Part shown: positions 39,041-45,821 of the stretch, piece after piece | How positions within the stretch are numbered: the stretch's first letter is position 1 | Layout of the letters: each line of letters opens with the position of its first letter | Assembly (NCBI GenBank): GCA_937969495.1 | Contig: CALBVY010000013.1 | Coordinates: 1 to 64,000 of the forward strand | Length of the DNA stretch: 64,000 nucleotides | Direction of reading: 5' to 3' | Origin: an uncultured Verrucomicrobiales bacterium | Lineage (GTDB): Bacteria > Verrucomicrobiota > Verrucomicrobiia > Verrucomicrobiales > Akkermansiaceae | Translations under genes and position numbers: made by a program | The notes under the pieces: generated by a model | The model's database searches: none | Told to the model about the DNA's origin: nothing | The model's input: the letters and a program-made list of their open reading frames with translations, nothing else

Positions 39041-39068
39041 TAACGCAATTTTGTTGCATTAGCTGCAA
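39041..39068. promoter_or_regulatory. Overlapping palindromic half-sites upstream of the MerC-like gene (Fur-family-type operator candidate)
   Basis: TAACGCAA (39041-39048) and TTGCATTA (39054-39061) form a near-perfect palindrome with a 5-bp spacer. The right arm also pairs with TGCAA (39064-39068), again with a 5-bp spacer, giving three alternating half-sites. The array ends 37 bp before the MerC start. Size and spacing are like Fur/Zur boxes, but the consensus does not match one I can name. Confidence 0.45.
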
Positions 39069-39105
39069 TTTAGGTACACATCACCCCCAACACATTCTCC
39101 ATGTT

Positions 39106-39690
39106 ATGGAAATTGCTTCAGACCAAATCAATACACCAAACCGAGTAAATGCTGATCGCATCGGTATTTTTGCTTCTGTTCTATGCGCTATTCATTGCGC
39201 TCTGACACCGGTACTACTGATTATGATGCCTACCTTCGGTAAAATGTGGGCTCATCCAGCTACGCACTGGGGTATGGCTATCATTGTCATTCCCATCGCG
39301 ATATTCATGATGCGCAAGGGCTTTCGCGAACACGGTAAAAAGTGGGTTCTGGCATTAGGTAGCCTTGGTGTTTTATTCATTATCGTTGGCGCTATCCTCC
39401 CCTATACGGAAGCTACCCCTACAGCAGTAGTGCAGGAAAAAGTGATCAGCGAACCCACTGCCAGCAGCGGATGAGGCGCAAACACTGAAGCAGGTGCTGC
39501 TTCTGACTGTGTTGATCAATGTTGCCCTTCTATTGTCGTGAATGAATCAGGGGAAAAGTCACTCTACATTCCCCCAGCAAGTATCGTCACCACACTTGGT
39601 GGACTGTGCCTCATCATTGTGCACGCTGCCAACTTATGCTGCTCGGTATGCTGCCGCCGTAGTAACAAGGCAAACTGTGCCTGCGCATGA
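39106..39690 (+). CDS. MerC-family membrane protein with in-frame UGA (predicted selenoprotein)
   Basis: The frame runs 194 residues if TGA at 39472-39474 (position 123) is decoded; a standard reading stops there after 122 residues. Upstream are three hydrophobic helices and the MerC motif CAIHCALTP (Cys27, Cys31). Downstream of the UGA the frame continues as real protein: a Cys-rich loop DCVDQCCPS (Cys135, Cys139, Cys140), a fourth helix PPASIVTTLGGLCLIIVHA, and a Cys-rich tail CCSVCCRR. MerC proteins have four helices, so the short form lacks the last. The long form ends in an ATGA overlap with the next gene. A SECIS-like stem-loop follows the UGA. Role: inner-membrane uptake of Hg(II) or another soft metal. 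Alternatives are a nonsense mutation or sequencing error. Confidence 0.7.
39472..39513 (+). promoter_or_regulatory. Candidate bacterial SECIS element after in-frame UGA
   Basis: After the UGA (39472-39474) an outer stem AACAC (39481-39485) pairs with GTGTT (39509-39513), and an inner stem GAAGCAG (39487-39493) pairs with CTGCTTC (39497-39503), closing a GTG loop at 39494-39496. The loop begins 20 nt after the UGA and its first base is G, which fits the usual rule for bacterial SECIS elements (apical loop roughly 16-37 nt downstream, G in the first two loop positions). A bulged U (39486) faces TGACT. Confidence 0.6.
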
Positions 39691-40262
39691 GAGATTCTCA
39701 AAAGTTAAGGTTTTTGCTGAATGACTGTGCCAACGGTTTCTATCAGCAGATGTATTTCCTAGGAAAAGATGTCATTCACCAAGATGGCAACCAACTAATG
39801 GCGTATGGATTTAAAAAATCTCCATCACGTGGATTAAAGGGAACTAGCTGCTATGGGAAAAATGCTAACGGCACAATGATCGAGCTATACGGCTCTTGCG
39901 CTGGAGCCTACTCAGAGACCACCCAATTAGTCTTTCTAAGAAAAAGGTGTAGGTTTTATAATTGGCTTCCGGAGTACCGCCTCATTGCCGGGCAGTGGTC
40001 TCAAGAGCACATTCACAGCGGGAAACCCAACGAGATATTAACCGCTCTCGAACCCTTACTCAAATGGTGGGTAGATTACGAGGACTGGATAGAAAAACGC
40101 CTAGGCGCGGCATATCGTGAACAATGCTACAGAGAGTGGAATAAAATCAAGGCTAAGACCAGATGGCTCCCCCCCGGTGCGGCAATCGAGTGGGTAGTCG
40201 ATTTTATGGAGAAGCAAGGACACATGGTAAGATCAAAAAAATTCGCCTCAATAATTCAGTAA
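39687..40262 (+). CDS. Hypothetical protein translationally coupled to MerC-like gene
   Basis: A 191-residue soluble protein of unknown family. Its ATG overlaps the TGA of the extended MerC frame (ATGA at 39687-39690), suggesting translational coupling and a shared role. It has a Cys/Gly-rich central part (TSCYGKNANG, ELYGSCAGAY) that could bind a metal or cofactor, and Trp-rich helices such as LLKWWVDYEDWIEK near the C-terminal half. No signal peptide. It may be an accessory factor for metal handling or an unrelated gene; I cannot say more. Confidence 0.65.
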   Translation: MRDSQKLRFLLNDCANGFYQQMYFLGKDVIHQDGNQLMAYGFKKSPSRGLKGTSCYGKNANGTMIELYGSCAGAYSETTQLVFLRKRCRFYNWLPEYRLIAGQWSQEHIHSGKPNEILTALEPLLKWWVDYEDWIEKRLGAAYREQCYREWNKIKAKTRWLPPGAAIEWVVDFMEKQGHMVRSKKFASIIQ

Positions 40263-40273
40263 AATTTTACTGA
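40256..40273. repeat. 18-bp perfect palindrome between convergent genes
   Basis: TCAGTAAAATTTTACTGA is a perfect palindrome that spans the two convergent stop codons at 40262 and 40267. It may contribute to transcription ends, but with no loop and no clear T-tract it is a weak terminator candidate. Confidence 0.5.
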
Positions 40274-41340
40274 CTGAGTGCCTCTCTCACTTCACGAATT
40301 CTCCGGAGGTTTTTAGCGTGCTGTTGATAGGAATACTTGGCCTCTCCCTTCATCGATTTAGCCATTTCTGCATATGATGAAAAATCATACTCTGCTAGAT
40401 CATCAGAATCCTCCCCTAGATCCAAAGCCTCATAGCAATATTGATTATGAGATAAATACGCGAGGTAATCCAAATAATAAAGCGGCTTCAAAATGGTCTT
40501 ATACATGAACGTGGGTTTGTAGTATTTCAACATAGAATAATCATCACCCTGACGATTCATCATAATATCATTCCAGTAGACTATCCCAGAGTCTAACACC
40601 ATTTTCAGAGGTTGATTCGATTCCAATTCTTTCAGATTTTCTTTGATAGCAGTGACTTGCTCTGGTGTCGGTTTAGAAAAACCTGACAGCTTCATCATGG
40701 AATCTGTTACTTTCATAAAAACACTACTCCTTACTATTTGCGCCACCTGTCTAAAATCGTATTGTAAATCGTTACCAAGTTCTAACTGTAAAATTAGATT
40801 ATCCCATTCTGCATCACCATAACGATATTCCATAGTAATCAACTTAGCTTCCACAAAATTTATCATCGTACTAATCCTCATAACATGTAAAGCATTGTAG
40901 AGACTATCCATTGTAAGCTGACCTCTATCAAAACAACATCCTTTTTTATCGACAGCCTCCTCCAAGAGAGCAAAAAACTCTAATACAGCCGGCAACTTCA
41001 TAATCTCACGATATTCTGCAATCTGCTCCTTTGAAGCTCTACGCCTGATTATCTCCTTCGCCAACTTATCAATAACCTCAAAAAGATTTCCTTCATTATA
41101 CTTCTCTCGTTGAAGCTTTAATTCTGCTGCATCATAAATCAATGCTGCATTATCATGGTCCGGAATAATTTCTCGGTTAACGAATTCATGAACAGCAGTC
41201 TTCCTACCAGATTCTTTAAATTCACTCATCTTCTTGTTGATCAAGCCGTGAACAACAAGAAGGCTAACACAGTAAATAATACTTAAGGCCACAAGAATAT
41301 AACCAACTTTTTTGATGAGTGATTTTTTGTTAATTTTCAT
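40267..41340 (-). CDS. Membrane-anchored protein of an ECF sigma operon
   Basis: A 357-residue protein from ATG 41340 (MKINKKSLIKKVGYILVALS). One N-terminal transmembrane helix (about 9-31) precedes a helical, charged extracytoplasmic part of about 320 residues with no family I recognise. It is the third gene behind the ECF sigma factor and an anti-sigma-like gene, an arrangement common in Verrucomicrobia and Planctomycetes. Likely a target or sensor of that system; role inferred only from position. Confidence 0.62.
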   Translation of the reverse strand: MKINKKSLIKKVGYILVALSIIYCVSLLVVHGLINKKMSEFKESGRKTAVHEFVNREIIPDHDNAALIYDAAELKLQREKYNEGNLFEVIDKLAKEIIRRRASKEQIAEYREIMKLPAVLEFFALLEEAVDKKGCCFDRGQLTMDSLYNALHVMRISTMINFVEAKLITMEYRYGDAEWDNLILQLELGNDLQYDFRQVAQIVRSSVFMKVTDSMMKLSGFSKPTPEQVTAIKENLKELESNQPLKMVLDSGIVYWNDIMMNRQGDDYSMLKYYKPTFMYKTILKPLYYLDYLAYLSHNQYCYEALDLGEDSDDLAEYDFSSYAEMAKSMKGEAKYSYQQHAKNLRRIREVREALSQ

Positions 41341-41422
41341 ATTTTTATATCTTTTTCCTCGGCCCCAACATACTGAACCCAACTATAAGACAAAGCCGTT
41401 GCCAGCATTCGTCTAAATGTCA

Positions 41423-41779
41423 TCATTTTTCAAAAAAATCATCGTTTTTAAACTTTTCTAACATATTTATGTTTTTCTTATACTCAGCGAATGTTTTCGG
41501 ATAGTGCATCTGTAATTTGATAAGCTCAGCCTTAGAAATTTTATGATCACTTTCAGACGAAAAAACCTGATTAGTCATCATGATCAGCGAACTCGATAGC
41601 ATCACGCATGCTGCTAGGTGCAGCCAAGCGGTCAGACTCAGCGAGGCTTCATCCTCTTCTCCCCATGCCTTAGCAGCCTGATGTAAGACACGCTCTTTGA
41701 GGACATCATTTACTTCGATCAATGGCTTCCTACTCAATAGCGCATCAATATCTGATACCGTGTTATCTTTCTTTTTCAT
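41423..41779 (-). CDS. Anti-sigma-like single-span membrane protein
   Basis: A 118-residue protein with a cytoplasmic N-terminal part of about 50 residues, one helix (LAACVMLSSSLIMMTNQVF, about 52-70) and a small outer domain. It overlaps the sigma factor gene by 4 bp (ATGA), so it is coupled to it. The classical zinc anti-sigma motif HxxxCxxC is not present. The topology and position fit an anti-sigma factor of a non-zinc type. Confidence 0.65.
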   Translation of the reverse strand: MKKKDNTVSDIDALLSRKPLIEVNDVLKERVLHQAAKAWGEEDEASLSLTAWLHLAACVMLSSSLIMMTNQVFSSESDHKISKAELIKLQMHYPKTFAEYKKNINMLEKFKNDDFFEK

Positions 41780-42321
41780 GATCCTCCCTTTATCTGTTGT
41801 TTAAGTTTAAGCATCCCATAGCGATAGCGGCTGCTTGCTGTGTTTTCTGAAATATCGAGCATCTCGGCGATTTCACGAAATGTCTTTTTACGATAAAACT
41901 TCAAACTTAATACAGCCCTCTGCTTCTCGGGAAGAAGACCCATTTCTCTCTCAAGTTTAAGTTTCAGATCGCTATGTGCATGGCCTCCATTATCCTCTTC
42001 TTGGTTCTGCATCAACAAGCTGAAGCTCTTCTCACGCACAGCTCTACGCTTCGATTTCTTATGAAGATTAAATGCCACATTCCTACTCATACGAAAAAGA
42101 TAAGGCTTTAGCTCCTTCGCAGCGCCCACTCGCTGGTGCTTTTTGGCAATTTCAATAAACATCTCCTGTAAAACATCCTCCGCATCCTGTCGGGAGTGCA
42201 GTAATGCCATTAAATAAGCGAGCAGGTCATCGGCATACAGTTGCCAAATAGATTCTAAGGCACGTATATCCCCTGCCCTCAAAAGCTGGAGAGCATGAGA
42301 TTCGTTTGTTACTCCACCCAC
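41776..42321 (-). CDS. ECF RNA polymerase sigma factor
   Basis: A 181-residue sigma-70 family protein with regions 2 and 4 only. Region 2 shows DILAYLMALLHSRQDAEDVLQEMFIEIAK-like spacing (DAEDVLQEMFIE, then LFRMSRNVAFNLHKK), and region 4 has LPEKQRAVLSLKFYRKKTFREIAEMLDISENTASSRYR, recognised by its HTH. Codon one is GTG (42321), since no ATG precedes region 2. It should direct its own operon and possibly the divergent outer-membrane protein gene. Confidence 0.9.
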   Translation of the reverse strand: MGGVTNESHALQLLRAGDIRALESIWQLYADDLLAYLMALLHSRQDAEDVLQEMFIEIAKKHQRVGAAKELKPYLFRMSRNVAFNLHKKSKRRAVREKSFSLLMQNQEEDNGGHAHSDLKLKLEREMGLLPEKQRAVLSLKFYRKKTFREIAEMLDISENTASSRYRYGMLKLKQQIKGGS

Positions 42322-42498
42322 TCGTTGTTCTATTTACCCATAACACAACGGAAACCCCGCTATTTGTCTAAAAAATAAATTCGCTGTAACTTAATTGGAT
42401 TACTTTTCTTTTGATGGCATTAACTCACAGCTCAAATTTTTATCAAAATTAATCTGACTTTTTTAGCCACAAACCTGTCTCATAGCTCGTAAGATACT

Positions 42499-44019
42499 AT
42501 GAAACATAAAATAAAATTACCTAAACATATACTCGCCCTTCCATTAACGGCCTCCTTATCCATCATAGCAGGCGGCCAAATGGAAGCTGCAACAGGGTCT
42601 GATCAAATCATAGGTGCCAATACCGGCGATTACCTAAAGGGCTCTACCGTTGGACACGGCTGGGAAGTTACTGGTGCTGCTAATGTGGCTTTAGCTCAAG
42701 GAAATGCAGATTCCTTAGCTTATTCACTCCAAGGCCTAGCAACTTACGAAGGCCCAGTATGGGAAGGTCTTGTAGGAGCTGATTACCTCTACTCTGAGAA
42801 TAATGATACCGTCACCACGGACTCCCTACGCATCTTTGGTCAAGGCCAGCGTCTGCTGACAGATCGTTTCTACCTTGGTCTTGCCGGTTCTTATTTACGT
42901 GATGATTTAGCCGATCTTGACTACCGATTTGATGCAGCAGCTGTGCTCGGCTACCACGTGATCAAAAATGATCGCACCAAGCTTTCTTTGGAGTTTGGTC
43001 CAGGTTATGCATGGCAGTCACAAGGAGATATAAAGGATGACTTTGCTACCATTCGTTTTGCGGAACGCTTTGAGCATAAGATCAGCTCACGTTCAAAACT
43101 TTGGCAAAGTGCTATTTACACACCCAATATTGATGATTTTTCTGACTACCAGCTGACTTTGGACGCCGGAATTGACACTCAGATCAGCGCGCATTGGGCG
43201 GTGAGAACGAGCGCTCGTTATATGTATGACAGCACCCCCACTGGCACTAATGACAAGGGTGATTTCGCCTTACTCTTTGGACTTGCTTACTCATTGGGAG
43301 GCTTCCCAGATTCAACCGCTCCAGAAGGACGCGCTACACTGAAAGCTGATAAGAAAGAAGAAGCCGCTGACGCTCTGGGCTGGACAACTACCGCTGCACT
43401 TGGCGTTTCTGTCGCCAAAGGCAACTCAGATAGCCTTCAGGTATCACTTGCTTATGACACAGCATACCGTAGTGAGAGTGACGAGTTTTTCTTCAACGCA
43501 GGATATTCCTACGGAGAAAATGATGGATTGACTGCTTCAGATGCTCTCTATGCAAGCATTCGTTATAACCGACTTCTCAATCAAAGAAGCTACTTCGGTG
43601 TTGGCACCAGCTTCCTGCGCGATGACCTAGCCGGTGTAAACTACCGCTTTACGCCAAATGCCTTATTGGGACACTACTTTATTAAAAATGAAACAATGAC
43701 GCTAGCTCTCGAAGGAGGCCCAGCATATGTTATCGAAGAGGTTAATGGTGTCTCAGACAGCTACTTTGCCGTTCGGGTCGCGGAGCGTTTCACTTGGAAT
43801 GCTTCTTCTAACGTTACCTTCAATCAAGCTGCTATCCTTGACCTTGATCCTAAGAATACAGACAACTACCTCCTCACTGTCAGCGCATACTTAGATGTCG
43901 ATATCACAGAGAACTTAGCATGGCGCCTTAGCGGTGCTTGGAATTACGATAACGAACCAGCCGCAGGGCTAGAAAAGGAAGATCTAACACTAACTTCCGG
44001 TATCGCGATCAAATTCTAG
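42499..44019 (+). CDS. Duplicated DUF481-type outer-membrane beta-barrel protein
   Basis: A 506-residue exported protein with signal peptide (about 1-30) and two tandem DUF481-like barrel domains. Copy one (about 48-270) and copy two (about 290-506) share matched segments: FYLGLAGSYLRDDLADLDYRF with YFGVGTSFLRDDLAGVNYRF, and LGYHVIKNDRTKLSLEFGPGYA with LGHYFIKNETMTLALEGGPAY. Both end on aromatic strands, the last residue being Phe, as needed for outer-membrane insertion. Whether it forms two small barrels or one large one is open. Divergent from the ECF sigma operon; a strong terminator follows. Confidence 0.86.
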   Translation: MKHKIKLPKHILALPLTASLSIIAGGQMEAATGSDQIIGANTGDYLKGSTVGHGWEVTGAANVALAQGNADSLAYSLQGLATYEGPVWEGLVGADYLYSENNDTVTTDSLRIFGQGQRLLTDRFYLGLAGSYLRDDLADLDYRFDAAAVLGYHVIKNDRTKLSLEFGPGYAWQSQGDIKDDFATIRFAERFEHKISSRSKLWQSAIYTPNIDDFSDYQLTLDAGIDTQISAHWAVRTSARYMYDSTPTGTNDKGDFALLFGLAYSLGGFPDSTAPEGRATLKADKKEEAADALGWTTTAALGVSVAKGNSDSLQVSLAYDTAYRSESDEFFFNAGYSYGENDGLTASDALYASIRYNRLLNQRSYFGVGTSFLRDDLAGVNYRFTPNALLGHYFIKNETMTLALEGGPAYVIEEVNGVSDSYFAVRVAERFTWNASSNVTFNQAAILDLDPKNTDNYLLTVSAYLDVDITENLAWRLSGAWNYDNEPAAGLEKEDLTLTSGIAIKF

Positions 44020-44053
44020 TTAATAATTCGTCATCAAGACGAGCTTTCTACTC

Positions 44054-44088
44054 AAAGGCCACTCATAACGAGTGGCCTTTGTTTTTTT
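44054..44088 (+). terminator. Intrinsic terminator of the beta-barrel gene
   Basis: A perfect 11-bp stem, AAAGGCCACTC (44054-44064) and GAGTGGCCTTT (44070-44080), closes a 5-nt loop ATAAC and is followed by G and seven T (44082-44088). This is a textbook rho-independent terminator, 34 bp after the stop codon. Confidence 0.95.
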
Positions 44089-44142
44089 GCCTTTGAACCC
44101 AGATTATGCATTGGATTTTGAAGGAAATGCTGTCAGGTCAAT

Positions 44143-44228
44143 AAACACAAGTCCTCAGCGCCTATTTTTCGATGAAAGCGATGTCACCCCATCGGTGAAT
44201 TGAAAAATTGGCGGACGGACTTGTGTTT
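44143..44228. repeat. 86-bp imperfect palindromic element (MITE-like or structured RNA)
   Basis: Perfect outer arms AAACACAAGTCC (44143-44154) and GGACTTGTGTTT (44217-44228). Further in, CGCC and ATTTTTC on the left match GGCG and GAAAAAT on the right with few mismatches, and TCACC/GGTGA close the top with a 5-nt loop. One side has an insertion of about 9 bases. The whole can fold as a long hairpin. No target-site duplication is evident and no second copy is seen in the window. Confidence 0.6.
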
Positions 44229-44335
44229 GAAGAGATGGCGGCATTTCTCGGAATCTAAATGCATATTCTGGGTTGAACTCAGATGGTGTATCAATACCCT
44301 TGCCTAGGGAGCGAATACAGCAATAGTCACGCGCT

Positions 44336-45025
44336 ATGCCCCCCTCCTATATTGAGCTGGATCAAACCAATCTACCCGATGGCAGCTTACTCGCCTTGTA
44401 TTATCAGGACGGAGATTTTGTCCTAGAATACAATGGCTTAGAGTTAATGAGCACCAATCTCACGTGGTCTGAGCAGATGCTAGCTGATCTAGGCTGTGTT
44501 AGCCTGCTGGAAGGAGCGGAGAACCGACCACAACACCCGCGAATACTCATCGGCGGCTTGGGTATGGGATTCACTCTCAAACGAGTTCTCGAGTTAGTGG
44601 GCTCACCTGCCACTGTCGATGTTGCGGAGTTAATGAGTCAGGTCATTGAATGGAATCGCACCTATCTCACAGAACATAATGGCCCCTTACTCGATGACCC
44701 TAGGACTAATGTCATTCTAGCAGATCTCTTCGACTGCCTTGGTGACAAGGATACTTATGATGCCATCCTAATTGATATTGATGACACCCCTGATGCGGTA
44801 ATTACCAAAGATAATATCAAGCTCTACACACCAAGCTTTCTCGCGCTGCTACGCAAATCACTGAATCCCGGTGGCTGCCTAGCCTACTGGATGGCAGAGC
44901 CTTCACCGAAACTGGAGATGGCACTTAAAAAAGCCGGCTTCAGCGTAGAAACCCACCCTGCAAAGCCTCACGAGCACTCGGAAGAAAACTGGCACCGAAT
45001 CTACGTCGCTCGCTTGAGTTCTTAG
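44336..45025 (+). CDS. Spermidine-synthase-like SAM-dependent methyltransferase fold protein
   Basis: A 229-residue Rossmann-fold protein. The nucleotide motif ILIGGLGMGFTLKRVLE is followed by an acidic strand end VDVAEL, a DPRTNVILADLFD motif and ILIDIDDTPD, matching the spermidine synthase-like family (SpeE core) but without the N-terminal beta-barrel domain. It is shorter than true SpeE enzymes, so a related aminopropyltransferase or methyltransferase of unknown substrate is more likely. Convergent with yebC. Confidence 0.75.
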   Translation: MPPSYIELDQTNLPDGSLLALYYQDGDFVLEYNGLELMSTNLTWSEQMLADLGCVSLLEGAENRPQHPRILIGGLGMGFTLKRVLELVGSPATVDVAELMSQVIEWNRTYLTEHNGPLLDDPRTNVILADLFDCLGDKDTYDAILIDIDDTPDAVITKDNIKLYTPSFLALLRKSLNPGGCLAYWMAEPSPKLEMALKKAGFSVETHPAKPHEHSEENWHRIYVARLSS

Positions 45026-45033
45026 AACCACAT

Positions 45034-45744
45034 CTATGCGATATTCGTGAAGACCGCTTGCACATCATCGTCTTCCTCAAGTTTATCGATGAGCGCTTCC
45101 ACCTCCTCGATCTGGGCTTCGCTTAGCTCAACAGGGCTATTTGCGATGCGTTGGAGGTTAGCTTTAAAACCTTGAATGCCCATGTCCTCACACGCTTTGG
45201 TAAGATCTCCGAAGCTAGTAAATTCACCGTAAATAGTGACATGCCCATCTTGCTCGTCCATTTCCTCCAGTCCAAAATCAATTAAATTCAGCTCCACCTC
45301 TTCAAGGTCAATATCATCGGTTTTTTCAAATTCGATGACTGCCTTGCGAGTAAACATAAAATCGAGGGAGCCGCTATTCACCACTTGACCGTTGTTTTTA
45401 TTAAAAACGGTTTTTACATTGGCCACCGTACGGGTGCTATTATCAGTGGCACATTCTACCCAGATGAGTGCACCGTGTGGACCTTTGCCCTCGTAGCTAA
45501 TCTCGTCATAGTTGGCGGCATCAGCTGCGGTGGCGCGCTTAATTGCCTTCTCAATGTTATCCTTGGGCATGTTTTGCGCCTTGGCATTATTGATCGCTGT
45601 TTTAAGAGCTGTGTTTGAATTGGGATCTGAACCACCGGCCTTGGCTGCCATGGTGATGATTTTACCCAGCTTGGGGTAAAGTCGTGACATTTCTCCCCAG
45701 CGTTTTTCTTTTCCTGCGCGGCGCGCTTCAAATGCTCTTCCCAT
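45034..45744 (-). CDS. YebC/PmpR family protein (DUF28)
   Basis: A 236-residue protein; the family start MGRAFEARRAGKEKRWGEMSRLYPKL identifies ATG 45744 as the start, although the frame opens at 45807. Domain order is normal: N-terminal helical hairpin, KAQNMPKDNIEKAIKRA core and two alpha/beta domains (DFMFTRKAVIEFEKT, QDGHVTIYGEF). YebC proteins have been described as transcription regulators and more recently as factors that help ribosomes at proline-rich stretches. Lies downstream of the RapA-like gene on the same strand. Confidence 0.94.
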   Translation of the reverse strand: MGRAFEARRAGKEKRWGEMSRLYPKLGKIITMAAKAGGSDPNSNTALKTAINNAKAQNMPKDNIEKAIKRATAADAANYDEISYEGKGPHGALIWVECATDNSTRTVANVKTVFNKNNGQVVNSGSLDFMFTRKAVIEFEKTDDIDLEEVELNLIDFGLEEMDEQDGHVTIYGEFTSFGDLTKACEDMGIQGFKANLQRIANSPVELSEAQIEEVEALIDKLEEDDDVQAVFTNIA

Positions 45745-45821
45745 GGTAAAAATTGATAGTTTCGTTGCTGCAGAGACCATAGTGATTCCGCTCAGATGCT
45801 CAAGCATTCATTAGCTAAGCA

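Larger units (their letters stand above)
44020..44335. other. 316-bp intergenic region holding a terminator and a palindromic element
   Basis: No credible coding frame is seen here. The first part holds the intrinsic terminator of the beta-barrel gene, the middle an 86-bp imperfect palindrome, and the last 100 bp presumably the promoter of the spermidine-synthase-like gene. Confidence 0.7.

Noticed and set aside
38868..39068. 66-residue minus-strand frame across the MerC/lipoprotein intergenic region
   Set aside because: It covers the palindromic regulatory region and the lipoprotein start and has low-complexity AT-driven composition.
39106..39690. Reassignment of UGA to Trp or another amino acid in this organism
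   Set aside because: Several good genes here end in TGA (14844, 25635 and 30653, for example), so UGA is a normal stop; only a context-dependent recoding fits.
39542..39724. 60-residue frame MNQGKSHST... after the MerC stop
   Set aside because: It is out of frame with the clearly protein-like MerC extension that covers the same DNA and overlaps the next gene; it shows no signal, domain or plausible composition.
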